The notes: generated by a model not told the origin, from the sequence alone. A DNA stretch of 39,826 nt from an uncultured Chloroflexota bacterium (GCA_900696625.1 CAADGU010000343.1:1-39826), one strand, 5' to 3'; shown: positions 1 to 8,845, counted from the first letter of the stretch. Program-made: numbers and translations.

Positions 1-4
1 AACG

Positions 5-193
5 TTGATGATCCATACCGGGCAGGTATTGACGAGCGAGGGGTTGATCACGGCCGTGTGGGGCAGCGACGGCGGCGATAAAACGATGCTCAAACAGTTG
101 GTCTACCGGCTGCGCGCCAAACTGGAAGAGGTAGGCACGGCCGTGCAGATTGAAACCATTCCTGGCGTGGGTTACAGCTTGCGGCAGGCATGA
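5..193 (+). CDS. C-terminal winged-helix (OmpR/Trans_reg_C-type) fragment, copy 1; may continue upstream of the window
   Basis: Translation [36 protein letters not shown]...[13 protein letters not shown] matches the recognition-helix/wing end of OmpR-type response regulators; no in-frame stop before the window edge. Confidence 0.7.
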   Translation: MMIHTGQVLTSEGLITAVWGSDGGDKTMLKQLVYRLRAKLEEVGTAVQIETIPGVGYSLRQA

Positions 194-214
194 AGCAGAA
201 ATCTTTCTGCTTCA
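191..214. terminator. Short perfect hairpin at the stop codon of winged-helix copy 1, between convergent genes
   Basis: TGAAGCAGAAA-TC-TTTCTGCTTCA, 11-bp perfect arms. Confidence 0.5.
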
Positions 215-216
215 TC

Positions 217-477
217 TTAACTGGAGACAAAACCGTGTACCAGGCGAATGATGAGTGTTTCGGTTGAAACCCCGGCCTCACGTGCTTTTGCCTTGAGCAG
301 GTTCAAATCTTTTTGGGGCAGCGTAATCGTGACTTCTTGCTGCCCACCGGATGCCTCTACTGCATACTGCTGGTAACGACTGATAGCCTCTTGTACCTGG
401 GCAACTGGCTGCCATTCGCCATTCTCAACCGATTTGAGGAGTTCTTCTTCCTCTGGATCAAGGGAGACATCGTGCAT
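217..477 (-). CDS. Putative antitoxin (CopG/BrnA-like RHH C-terminus)
   Basis: 86 aa; C-terminal VTITLPQKDLNLLKAKAREAGVSTETLIIRLVHGFV resembles a ribbon-helix-helix; adjacent to a small toxin-like ORF. Confidence 0.55.
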   Translation of the reverse strand: MHDVSLDPEEEELLKSVENGEWQPVAQVQEAISRYQQYAVEASGGQQEVTITLPQKDLNLLKAKAREAGVSTETLIIRLVHGFVSS

Positions 478-479
478 AG

Positions 480-752
480 CTATTTCCTCAAGTATTGCCT
501 GGTCATTTTTCGGCTGGGTATAGCAGTTTTGAGAAATATCTCCGCATTCGATTCGACAAATGGGATGATCCAGGCATAGTTGTTAATAGAGATGATAAAG
601 ATTTTCTGATTCGGATATTGCTGCTTATTCGGGTGTTCCATCACGGCCAACACCTGACCATTTCGGATGTGCGTGACAATATCTTCAAACGCAATGCGGC
701 GGGTTGCTTTCAGTTGTTCATTCTTCTCGTTGTTCCAGGCAAACCGTTTCAT
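480..752 (-). CDS. Putative toxin (BrnT-like)
   Basis: 90 aa; FAWNNEKNEQLKATRRIAFEDIV...ESNAEIFLKTAIPSRKMTRQYLRK, BrnT-type layout, 2 bp upstream of the antitoxin-like ORF. Confidence 0.55.
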   Translation of the reverse strand: MKRFAWNNEKNEQLKATRRIAFEDIVTHIRNGQVLAVMEHPNKQQYPNQKIFIISINNYAWIIPFVESNAEIFLKTAIPSRKMTRQYLRK

Positions 753-788
753 CCATCGGATTATACCCGGCGCACAGTTGTTTGAGAA

Positions 789-1013
789 GCAGCCCCAATA
801 CCGTTGGAAACCAGATTGTTAGAGACATTGATGATCAATGTCGGGCAGGTATTGACGAGCGAGGGGTTGATCACGGCCGTGTGGGGCAGCGACGGCGGCG
901 ACAAAACGATGCTCAAGCAGTTGGTCTACCGCCTGCGCGCCAAACTGGAAACGGGCGGCGCCGCCCCGATTGAAACCGTTCCCGGCGTAGGCTACAGCCT
1001 ACGGCAGGAATGA
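789..1013 (+). pseudogene. Winged-helix C-terminal fragment, copy 2
   Basis: [53 protein letters not shown]...; nearly identical to copy 1; in-frame stop at 783-785, so no receiver domain. Confidence 0.65.
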
Positions 1014-1021
1014 AATCTCCC

Positions 1022-1480
1022 CTATCCCGATATACCTCTTCTAGCCAGTTCCTCTCTTAGCTCAAACAAAAACGCCAAAGTGTCACAAACCCTGAACGTA
1101 TAAAAGCGACCAATATCTTCAAAATGCGGATCATAACTTATGATGTGTGTGGCCTGTCCATTCGTTGCACAGAGAAGAAAGGCAATATCATCCGGATCGG
1201 ATGGGTATACAGGTAGGTGATAGAATTCAATGCTCACGTGCCTGCCCAATGCAAGTAGCGCGCGAAGCAGCTTTTTGATGGTTTCTTCTGGTACGCTAAA
1301 CGCGCGCATCTTTTCAATGTATTCGAGGAGCGTATCATCTGAATGAAGTAGCTCAAACTCCTCGTTTCGCCAGCGAGCAAAAAGCTCCTTGTTAGGGCTA
1401 GATTCTGACCGGCTTTTTTGCGAGGCGATGAGAACGTTGGTATCTGGCACGATGCTAAAAGAAGTTTTCATGGTGGGCAA
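1022..1480 (-). CDS. PIN-domain toxin-like protein
   Basis: VPDTNVLIAS..., ...YPSDPDDIAFLLCATNGQATHIISYDPHFEDI: PIN acidic residues and family pattern. Confidence 0.8.
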   Translation of the reverse strand: MPTMKTSFSIVPDTNVLIASQKSRSESSPNKELFARWRNEEFELLHSDDTLLEYIEKMRAFSVPEETIKKLLRALLALGRHVSIEFYHLPVYPSDPDDIAFLLCATNGQATHIISYDPHFEDIGRFYTFRVCDTLAFLFELREELARRGISG

Positions 1481-1482
1481 AT

Positions 1483-1770
1483 TCAGACGGTATCGCCAAT
1501 TTCTTGCCGGGCTTCTTCAAATTCCTTGAACGCTTGCTCACGGGTATAGCCTTCTTTGCTAAGCTGCTCATGCTCTGCTTTCGCTTCTTGCAGGATTCTT
1601 ATACTTTCCTCGTCGTGGGGTTTGAGATAAGCGTAACGAACCTGGTCGCCCCGTTTTTCAAAAATCAGAGAGACATTCCGTTCCTGCAAAAGCAGCCGGG
1701 TAAGTAATTCGGGATCTTTTTTGATCACTTCAATTGAGAGAGTTTGTGATTGCTGGCCTATTTGTGCCAT
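1483..1770 (-). CDS. Putative antitoxin partner of the PIN protein
   Basis: 95 aa, directly upstream of and 2 bp from the PIN ORF on the same strand. Confidence 0.55.
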   Translation of the reverse strand: MAQIGQQSQTLSIEVIKKDPELLTRLLLQERNVSLIFEKRGDQVRYAYLKPHDEESIRILQEAKAEHEQLSKEGYTREQAFKEFEEARQEIGDTV

Positions 1771-1869
1771 ATCTTCACCTGCTTAAACCAGAAGAATGAT
1801 TGCTTATATCAGGAGGCTATTGTAACACAGAGTGTTTGTTCTCAAGTGCAGCAACCAGATATTCAGTGG

Positions 1870-2031
1870 GGCTTGATCAGCGAGGGGGAGGCCGTGTGGG
1901 GCAGCGACGGCGGCGACAAAACGATGCTCAAGCAGTTGGTCTACCGCCTGCGGGCTAAACTGGAAGAGGTAGGCACGGCCGTGCAGATTGAAACCATTCC
2001 TGGCGTGGGTTACAGCTTGCGGCAAGAGTAA
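1870..2031 (+). pseudogene. Winged-helix C-terminal fragment, copy 3 (more degraded 5' end)
   Basis: [53 protein letters not shown]. Confidence 0.65.
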
Positions 2032-2048
2032 ATGAATGTGGGAGGTGG

Positions 2049-2549
2049 TCACGGCCGTGCGCGTGCCAATATCGCCGCCACAACTTCGCTCTTTGCATCT
2101 GCATAATTCTGGACATACTTCCAGGTTCGTGCCGCCAGGTCACGCTTTGTCGCCTCGTAAAGCAACCGATCCTCCGGGTGATTCCGCAACCAATCGCGGA
2201 ACAACACCATCCGCTCAATCTCCGGGCACCCGGCCGAGAAAACATGCAGATTGCCCTGTACATCGGGTGGTATGAGCAGCCGATGCTCATACCATTCAGG
2301 CTCACGAATCCTGAGTGTATATCCCCATTCCTCCAACGGCCTCACGTAAGCTGCCTCATCGCACGAATCGGCCACCGCCATCACCCAGTCAATAATTGGC
2401 TTTGCTGACAAACCTGGCACCGAGGTTGATCCCACGTGTTCAAGCAGTTGTATCTTGTCGCCTAACACTTCCTCTAGCTGTTTTTTCAGTTGCGCAAATA
2501 CAGAGGGCCAGGCCGGATCATAGGGAGCCAGGTAAATCGTACTGTTCAG
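2049..2549 (-). CDS. GrpB/UPF0157 family protein; no ATG/GTG/TTG at the expected start (possible CTG)
   Basis: NSTIYLAPYDPAWPSVFAQLKKQLEEVLGDKIQLLEHVGSTSVPGLSAKPIIDW is a typical GrpB N-terminus. Confidence 0.8.
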   Translation of the reverse strand: MNSTIYLAPYDPAWPSVFAQLKKQLEEVLGDKIQLLEHVGSTSVPGLSAKPIIDWVMAVADSCDEAAYVRPLEEWGYTLRIREPEWYEHRLLIPPDVQGNLHVFSAGCPEIERMVLFRDWLRNHPEDRLLYEATKRDLAARTWKYVQNYADAKSEVVAAILARARP

Positions 2550-2881
2550 CGGCTGCCGCGGGCCAACGGTCGCAGCCGGTCGCGCACGGCGCTCCACATG
2601 CCCTCGCCGACGATCTCGCGCTCGAAGTGAACGACGCTCCCTTTCGGGATCCCCCGTAGGTCTGCCGGTTCCCGGCGCGTGATGGTCTCGGTGCCCTCGA
2701 ACTTCTGCTGCCCCATCTGCATCACGACCCGCGACGTGGTACCGACTTGCCCGTGTGCCCCACTCACCGGCTCGTGCAGCACCAGACCCCGCAGCCACTT
2801 CGGCAGGTGTGCAGGGTCGGCGAGCAGTTGGGCCACCTCCTCTCGCGGCATGGTGATCTCAATCGTTACGGTGTACTTCAT
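2546..2881 (-). CDS. SRPBCC family protein, apparently C-terminally truncated
   Basis: MKYTVTIEITMPREEVAQLLADPAHLPKWLRGL...; reading frame ends soon after MWSAVRDRLRPL, at the GrpB junction. Confidence 0.65.
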   Translation of the reverse strand: MKYTVTIEITMPREEVAQLLADPAHLPKWLRGLVLHEPVSGAHGQVGTTSRVVMQMGQQKFEGTETITRREPADLRGIPKGSVVHFEREIVGEGMWSAVRDRLRPLARGSR

Positions 2882-2928
2882 GGCGGAGCGCTCCAGGGTT
2901 CTTGAGTGAGAAACGGGATCTATCGTTC

Positions 2929-3270
2929 TCACGACTCTGGATCAAACCCGAATACTCGAAGCTCCTGATCACAGCGACACGCTTTGGCGATACGTGCGGC
3001 CCAGGCGATGGCCTCCTTGCTTGAAGGCAGCTCAAGTACAGTGAATCCACCATTGAGCGGAGGCGCCCACGGGTAGCCTCCCTCAGCGACTGAGCCATTG
3101 GCCGAAACGAGAACGGGCGGTACTGTTTCATCAATACCACCGCCGAAAACGTAGACGCCCGCTTCCTTCGCCTCGCGTATCACGGCATGAGAGTCTCGCC
3201 CCACCGCCTCCCACTCACTGTCGGGTACATTCATTGCCGCACTGGGGAATGAAATTAGATACTTTGCCAT
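2929..3270 (-). CDS. YCII-related domain protein
   Basis: MAKYLISFPSAAM...GGFTVLELPSSKEAIAWAARIAKAC, YCII/DGPF family pattern. Confidence 0.7.
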   Translation of the reverse strand: MAKYLISFPSAAMNVPDSEWEAVGRDSHAVIREAKEAGVYVFGGGIDETVPPVLVSANGSVAEGGYPWAPPLNGGFTVLELPSSKEAIAWAARIAKACRCDQELRVFGFDPES

Positions 3271-3332
3271 GATCTTCTTTCTCCAAGAATTTTATTGTGC
3301 TTATCGGTAGACAGTTGCCAGCATATCGTCTG

Positions 3333-3794
3333 CTATGCAGCATCATAGGCTTTCTCCAGTGCCGCCACATCGAGCTTCACCATTGTCATCATAGCTTCCA
3401 TTACAGCCTGTACCTTTCTCGGGTTCTTGTCGGCTATGAGTTCCATGAAACGGCTCGGCACAATTTGCCAGGTGACGCCAAATTGATCGGTAATCCATCC
3501 GCATTGCGATGGGGTTGCGCCAGCGCTGACGAGTTTGTTCCAGTATTCGTCAACCTCCCTCTGATCCTTGCAGTTAACAAAGAGCGAGAAGCCCTGAGAG
3601 AATGTGAAGTATGAGCCACCGTTATACCCCATGAAGAACTGACCACCGACGACAAACTCGGCAGAAGTGATGGGGCCGTCCTCACCAGTACGGGCAACAG
3701 TCTTGATCTCAGAGTCTGGGAACGTATCGGTATAGAACGCGATTGCAGCTTCGAGTTGGTCATCAAACATCAGGAAAGGTGTCACTTTGTTCAT
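3333..3794 (-). CDS. VOC/PhnB-like family protein
   Basis: MNKVTPFLMFDDQLEAAIAFYTDTFPDSEI...CGWITDQFGVTWQIVPSRFMEL. Confidence 0.9.
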   Translation of the reverse strand: MNKVTPFLMFDDQLEAAIAFYTDTFPDSEIKTVARTGEDGPITSAEFVVGGQFFMGYNGGSYFTFSQGFSLFVNCKDQREVDEYWNKLVSAGATPSQCGWITDQFGVTWQIVPSRFMELIADKNPRKVQAVMEAMMTMVKLDVAALEKAYDAA

Positions 3795-3899
3795 CTGTTT
3801 GTCTCCTCTTTTCAGGTTGTCGCCTAACTATTTATTACCCTGCACCTATTGCCGGGTATTCTTTTTTCGGAATGATGCCCTGCAATCATAGGAGGGCAA

Positions 3900-4388
3900 T
3901 TAAACGAGCTTCTCCATGACCTTGACCTTAATCACATCCCCTTCCACCCGCTCTTCTTTACTTTCTGTTTCGCGAAAGCCGTGGGTATGATAAAAGGTGT
4001 ACGCGGAGTGATTATTTTCCTCAACTTCAAGCCGGATGGTGCGGGCGGTGGGAAATGCGGTAATGCCTGCCTGTAAGAGTTGACTCCCAATTCCTTGTCG
4101 TTGACAGTGAGGGTGAACATATAAGCGGGATAGCATAACCGTATCGTCACTGATTTGTCCCACTGTAGTTAGACCGAGGATCGTGCCCTTTTCGGTCTTG
4201 GCCACGCCAAAAAAGATGCGTGGATTCTGGATTTCCGCTGCTAACCGATCCAGACTGTGCCAGACGGATGTGACCGCGTTGATCGTTGCTGGAGACAGGA
4301 ACGAACTGTAGGTGGCTCGCCACGTCTCGCTAAGCACTTGCTTAATTTCTGTTACGCCCTCAACCTTCGCACGTTCGATACTCACCAT
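3900..4388 (-). CDS. GNAT family N-acetyltransferase
   Basis: LSRLYVHPHCQRQGIGSQLLQAGI...NNHSAYTFYHTHGFRETE. Confidence 0.9.
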   Translation of the reverse strand: MVSIERAKVEGVTEIKQVLSETWRATYSSFLSPATINAVTSVWHSLDRLAAEIQNPRIFFGVAKTEKGTILGLTTVGQISDDTVMLSRLYVHPHCQRQGIGSQLLQAGITAFPTARTIRLEVEENNHSAYTFYHTHGFRETESKEERVEGDVIKVKVMEKLV

Positions 4389-4439
4389 CTCGATTGCCCG
4401 CCTCCGACCTGGCGCCGGCCTGTCGCCGACCTGTCGCCC

Positions 4440-5126
4440 TCACGCTTCTTTGGCAGTCAGGTCCTTGTCTTCCATTTCCCAGGCATGGTCCAGGGTGTGA
4501 AAGGCGGTGTGCCGAATCAGGAACCGGAGCGGCCCATTCGCCCTCTTGCCGGCCAACTTGCCCTGTGCGTGGTACTCCCGGAATGCCTGGCAATAGGCAT
4601 CTCGATGCGTTTTCAGCCCCTCATCAGTCAGCATCGCACCGTCCGGGGTGAGCACACCGACCTGCTTCGCCCAATCCTGCTCCGCGGCAAACGTATGACG
4701 GACGATGCGGTCCCGGTCTCGTCCTCCCCCTCGCGGCCCCTTCTGCATCTCCGCTGACACCCGCCGGCGCACATCATCGAAAAACGCCCAGCACGCCTGC
4801 ATCAGCCTCAGCTCACGTTCCAATTCCTCACCCGACATGGCCTGTTTATCAATGCTCGAAAACGCGAACGAGATGCCCCAGAAGTCGGTTGAGCCTGTGC
4901 CTGGATACTGTTCGACCACATCAATGTCCTTGATGGTATCAAACTCCGCACTCATTTGAGCCAGCTTTGCTACTTGTGAATATCGCGGAATATAGGAACG
5001 TAGCCTTTCGATTGCTTCCTCCGCGGTCTTCGCCCCGCGCTCCAGTCCGGGCCAATCAGGGGCCACCGCCACCACCTTCTTGCCCTTCGGGCCAATTTCT
5101 AACGTCACTCGTGTATGTTTAGCCAT
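4440..5126 (-). CDS. HicB-like N-terminal segment plus DinB-like C-terminal region, hypothetical
   Basis: MAKHTRVTLEIGPKGKKVVAVAPDWPGLERGAKTAEEAIERL; C-terminal LIRHTAFHTLDHAWEMEDKDL; GGAGGAG SD before the ATG at 5126. Confidence 0.6.
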   Translation of the reverse strand: MAKHTRVTLEIGPKGKKVVAVAPDWPGLERGAKTAEEAIERLRSYIPRYSQVAKLAQMSAEFDTIKDIDVVEQYPGTGSTDFWGISFAFSSIDKQAMSGEELERELRLMQACWAFFDDVRRRVSAEMQKGPRGGGRDRDRIVRHTFAAEQDWAKQVGVLTPDGAMLTDEGLKTHRDAYCQAFREYHAQGKLAGKRANGPLRFLIRHTAFHTLDHAWEMEDKDLTAKEA

Positions 5127-5548
5127 GTCTCCTCCGATCACAATAGTTCCTGCTATCTTGTACGGTTTGCTCATCATCAAGTGAAGCAATGTACTCTTCG
5201 ACTGGTTGGGTCATTTTACCCTTCTCCTTATGGGGGAATCACAACACGAGAATACTAGCTCACTTGTTCTAAAGTGTCAAGATATTCTCTGGCGAGGAGG
5301 TACGGCCGTATCATCCGCTGGCACAAACAAGAATATGCCTGACACCCTGGTGCAACCGACCGTGAGCCCTCGTCTTTTTGGAGGGATAACTCATGGGCGA
5401 CGGCCGTCCTGGAATACGCGGCGAGCTATAACACGTTCTTGGATGAGACACCGGATTCCATTGTTTATTTTTGTTACCAGATTGTTACTCCTTTTAAGAC
5501 CAATTTGTTACCGGCTCATTTTATGCTGGCGAGTAGAGGAGTGAAACC

Positions 5549-7486
5549 ATGTCCATTGTTCTTGAGCATTTAACGAAACGATATGACGGCCATCCGGTGG
5601 TGAACAATGTCTCGCTGGAAGTGGCCGATGGTGAGTTTTTTGTGCTGCTCGGCTCCAGCGGCAGCGGCAAGACAACGGTACTGAACATGGTCGCCGGCCT
5701 GATCCGCACCGACCAGGGACGCATTTTGCTGCACGGCCGTGACGTAACCCACCTGCCCACCCAACAGCGGCGCGTGGGCATGGTCTTCCAAAATTACGCC
5801 CTCTTCCAAAACATGACCCTTGCCGAAAACATCGAATTTGGCCTGCAAACGCGCAAAGTGCCTAAGGCCGAACGCCGCCACCGCCGCAATGAACTGCTGG
5901 AACTGGTGGGGTTGGCCGGGCTGGGCGGTCGCCTGCCCAAACAGATTTCCGGCGGGCAGCAGCAGCGCGTGGCCCTGGCACGCGCCCTGGCCTACAAACC
6001 AGACGTGCTGCTGTTGGACGAGCCATTGGGCGCGCTGGACGCCAAAATCCGGCTGGAACTGCGCCGCACCCTCAAAACCATCCAAAGGGAAACAGGCATC
6101 ACCACCATCCTGGTGACACATGACCAGGAAGAGGCGTTTGAACTGGCCGACCGGCTGGGAGTGATGAGTTTTGGCCGGCTGATGGAGGTGGGCTATCCCG
6201 AAGATTTATACAAACGGCCGCAGACCGAATTTGTGGCTACCTTCCTGGGCACGGCCAATTTGTTGGTAGGGCTGGCGCAGGGTGAGGGCGTGCAGTTGGG
6301 CGCGCTCACCTTCCCCCTGCAAGACGTTTCTAGCCTGCTGCACCATGATGACCGCGTCCAGGTCTTGTTCCGGCCTGAAGACGTCGTCCTGGCCGAATCA
6401 CCCGAACAGTTAGGCGCGCCTCGTCTTGGGTTGGGGGAAGTGGAGCAGGTAACATTTGGCGGTTCGTTTGAGCGGCTACGGCTGCGGCTGCCACCTCTGC
6501 CCGGTGTGCGCCCCATCGCCCCACCCGTCGCCTTCGGCGGCAATGCCATTCTGGTAGAGGCCACCCGCTCCCAGGATGAAGCGGAACAGTTGCCACTGCG
6601 CGCCGGGCATAACATCTGGGTGGGTGTGCGGCAGGTCCATGCCCTGGAACATCCCGGCCTGCGCTTTTTGCTGTTGAGCGATGGCTCGCCGTTGGCGCAG
6701 GCAGCCATTCAGACGGCCGGGCACATCGCCCGGCTGGCTCATGCACGGGTGACGCTGCTCGGCTATGGTCTGGACGGAGAAGCGATGCACCAACATTTGC
6801 AGGAGGCCAGAGAGCAGTTGGGCAGCGGGCTGGCGGCGCTGGACGCGCGTTCTAGCGCGGCCGCCCCGGCGGAGGCGGCGCGCCAAGAAGTGGAACGCCA
6901 ATCCTACGATCTGGTGGTCATGGGCTACAACGGGCAGAGCGAACAAATTGCCCTGGCCGAACACCTGCTGGCGGTGGGGGAACACCATCTGTTATTGATC
7001 CCGGCGGCCCAAGCCGCGCCTACCCGTATCCTGATTTGTGTGACCACCGGCGAGCCAGGCAAAGAGGACGTGCTGTTTAGCGGCCGTCTGACGCGCCATT
7101 TGGGGGCGACGGCCGTGCTGCTTTCGGTGGTGCCGCCCGAACAAGGCAATGGGCAGCAACCGGCGCGCGCCGAGCGCTTCTTGATGGGCGGCGAGCGCAC
7201 GTTGGAATTGTTAGGCGTCCCGGCGGAAACGGCCGTGCGCACCGGCAGCGCTCCCGACGAAATTGCTGCCGAACTCGCCGCTGGTGATTATGACATGCTT
7301 GTACTGGGCGCGCCCCTGCCCGACGCCGATGGAAATATCAATCTGACAGGCACGATTAGCCGGCTGCTGGCAACGGCCAAAGAGCGACCGGTGTTGGTTG
7401 TGCGCGCGGCCGTTTCCCGGCGCGGCCTGGATTTGCCGCTCATCCCCAGCAGCGCTCGTATTCACGATTTGAAAGAGGTTGTTTAA
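5549..7486 (+). CDS. cysA: Sulfate/molybdate-type ABC transporter ATPase fused to C-terminal tandem UspA-like domains
   Basis: Walker A GSSGSGKTT, signature ISGGQQQR, Walker B DVLLLDEPLGALDAK, TOBE-like region, then DLVVMGY and DMLVLGAPLP...RPVLVVR Usp motifs. Confidence 0.9.
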   Translation: MSIVLEHLTKRYDGHPVVNNVSLEVADGEFFVLLGSSGSGKTTVLNMVAGLIRTDQGRILLHGRDVTHLPTQQRRVGMVFQNYALFQNMTLAENIEFGLQTRKVPKAERRHRRNELLELVGLAGLGGRLPKQISGGQQQRVALARALAYKPDVLLLDEPLGALDAKIRLELRRTLKTIQRETGITTILVTHDQEEAFELADRLGVMSFGRLMEVGYPEDLYKRPQTEFVATFLGTANLLVGLAQGEGVQLGALTFPLQDVSSLLHHDDRVQVLFRPEDVVLAESPEQLGAPRLGLGEVEQVTFGGSFERLRLRLPPLPGVRPIAPPVAFGGNAILVEATRSQDEAEQLPLRAGHNIWVGVRQVHALEHPGLRFLLLSDGSPLAQAAIQTAGHIARLAHARVTLLGYGLDGEAMHQHLQEAREQLGSGLAALDARSSAAAPAEAARQEVERQSYDLVVMGYNGQSEQIALAEHLLAVGEHHLLLIPAAQAAPTRILICVTTGEPGKEDVLFSGRLTRHLGATAVLLSVVPPEQGNGQQPARAERFLMGGERTLELLGVPAETAVRTGSAPDEIAAELAAGDYDMLVLGAPLPDADGNINLTGTISRLLATAKERPVLVVRAAVSRRGLDLPLIPSSARIHDLKEVV

Positions 7487-7515
7487 GGGAATCTTTGTTT
7501 GTAGTGGCCGCTTGA

Positions 7516-7762
7516 GCGGGCTGCCGACTGGATGACCATTAACTTTTTATTTTGATAAACCCGGCGGTTGAAACCGCAGCTACAGAGAGCAAAGTCGGCC
7601 TACGCCGACTGTTGCCAGACCGCGCAGGCAGTCTTCACCATATGTAGCCGCAAATTTACTCGCCAGGCGCGGATTACCGAAACATTTTGTTAACTTTCAT
7701 AAGCGGGCTGCCGACTGGAAGTCGGCACTACGAACCGGCACTACGAACCGGCACTACAAACC
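7516..7762. repeat. Spacer repeat cluster: duplicated GCGGGCTGCCGACTGGA and tandem GAACCGGCACTAC
   Basis: GCGGGCTGCCGACTGGA near 7516 and 7702; GGCACTACGAACC-type 13-bp unit about three times at 7720-7762; AAGTCGGC-CTAC-GCCGACT hairpin near 7591. Confidence 0.7.
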
Positions 7763-7777
7763 AATGGAGTAATAAAA

Positions 7778-8845
7778 ATGAGAAACGATACCAGACTAAT
7801 TGGGGCCAGAAACGGCCGTGCAGTCCTCCTATTGGCTACCCTGCTGCTGTTCTTGCTGGCAGCTTGTGGCGGCGCTGATACCGGCGGTGACAAACCTGTC
7901 ACTCTCATTCTGGCTGGCTACACCACCCCCCGCGAAGCGTACCGGGAAATCATCCCCCTCTTCCAGGCGCACTGGAAAGAGCAAACCGGGCAGGAGGTGG
8001 TATTTGAAGAGTCTTACCTGGCCTCCGGCGCACAATCACGCGCCGTGCTGGAAGGGTTTGAAGCCGACATCGTCGCCCTCTCGCTGGAAGCCGACGTCAC
8101 CCGCCTGGTTGACGCGGGCCTGATTACCCATGACTGGAAGAGCGTGGGCGGCGATGGCATGGTCAGTGATTCGGTGGTGGTTTTTGGCGTGCGGTCCGGC
8201 AACCCGTTGGGCGTCACCGACTGGCACGATCTGGCCCGGCCCGGCGTGGAAGTGCTAACGCCCAATCCCAAGACCAGCGGCGGCGCCATGTGGAACATCC
8301 TGGCCTTATACGGCGCGGCCAGACGTGGTTTTGTGGAAGGCGTTCCCGCCGATGACGAGGCGGCCGCGGCCGCTTTCATGCGCGACGTGCTTAAAAATGT
8401 TTCCGTCATGGACAAGGGGGCGCGCGAGAGCATCACCAACTATGAGCAGGGCGTGGGTGACGTTATCATCACCTACGAAAACGAAATCCTGGTGGGGCAG
8501 CAGGCCGGCCACGATTATGAGATGGTCATTCCCCGCTCCAGCATCCTCATTGAAAACCCGGTGGCAGTAGTGGATAACTACGTGGACAAACACGGCAGTA
8601 GGGAAGTGGCCGAAGCGTTTGTGCAATTTCTCTTCAGCAAAGAAGCGCAGGAAGTTTTTGCCCGGCATGGCTTACGGGCGGTGAATGACGAGGTAGCTGC
8701 GGCAACGGCGGCCCAATACCCCCCACTCGCCGACCTGTTTACCATAGACTACTTCGGCGGCTGGCGCGAAGCCACCCCCACCATCTTTGGCGACAACGGC
8801 GTGTATACCACCGTGTTTACCAATTTGAATGTGCCGACGCCGTGA
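7778..8845 (+). CDS. sbp: Sulfate ABC transporter substrate-binding lipoprotein
   Basis: Lipobox LLAACGG; YLASGAQSRAVLEGFEADIV and TPNPKTSGGAMWN sulfate-binding signatures. Confidence 0.9.
   Translation: MRNDTRLIGARNGRAVLLLATLLLFLLAACGGADTGGDKPVTLILAGYTTPREAYREIIPLFQAHWKEQTGQEVVFEESYLASGAQSRAVLEGFEADIVALSLEADVTRLVDAGLITHDWKSVGGDGMVSDSVVVFGVRSGNPLGVTDWHDLARPGVEVLTPNPKTSGGAMWNILALYGAARRGFVEGVPADDEAAAAAFMRDVLKNVSVMDKGARESITNYEQGVGDVIITYENEILVGQQAGHDYEMVIPRSSILIENPVAVVDNYVDKHGSREVAEAFVQFLFSKEAQEVFARHGLRAVNDEVAAATAAQYPPLADLFTIDYFGGWREATPTIFGDNGVYTTVFTNLNVPTP

Noticed and set aside
3795-3899. Possible integron attC (GTTAGGC on the minus strand near 3817)
   Set aside because: Only one core-like heptamer; no convincing paired RYYYAAC at the right distance and no IntI in the window, so not called as a feature.
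5570-6988. Long antisense ORFs opposite the ABC-Usp gene, and similar ones opposite other genes
   Set aside because: High-GC shadow ORFs without recognisable domains; the sense frame carries clear motifs.
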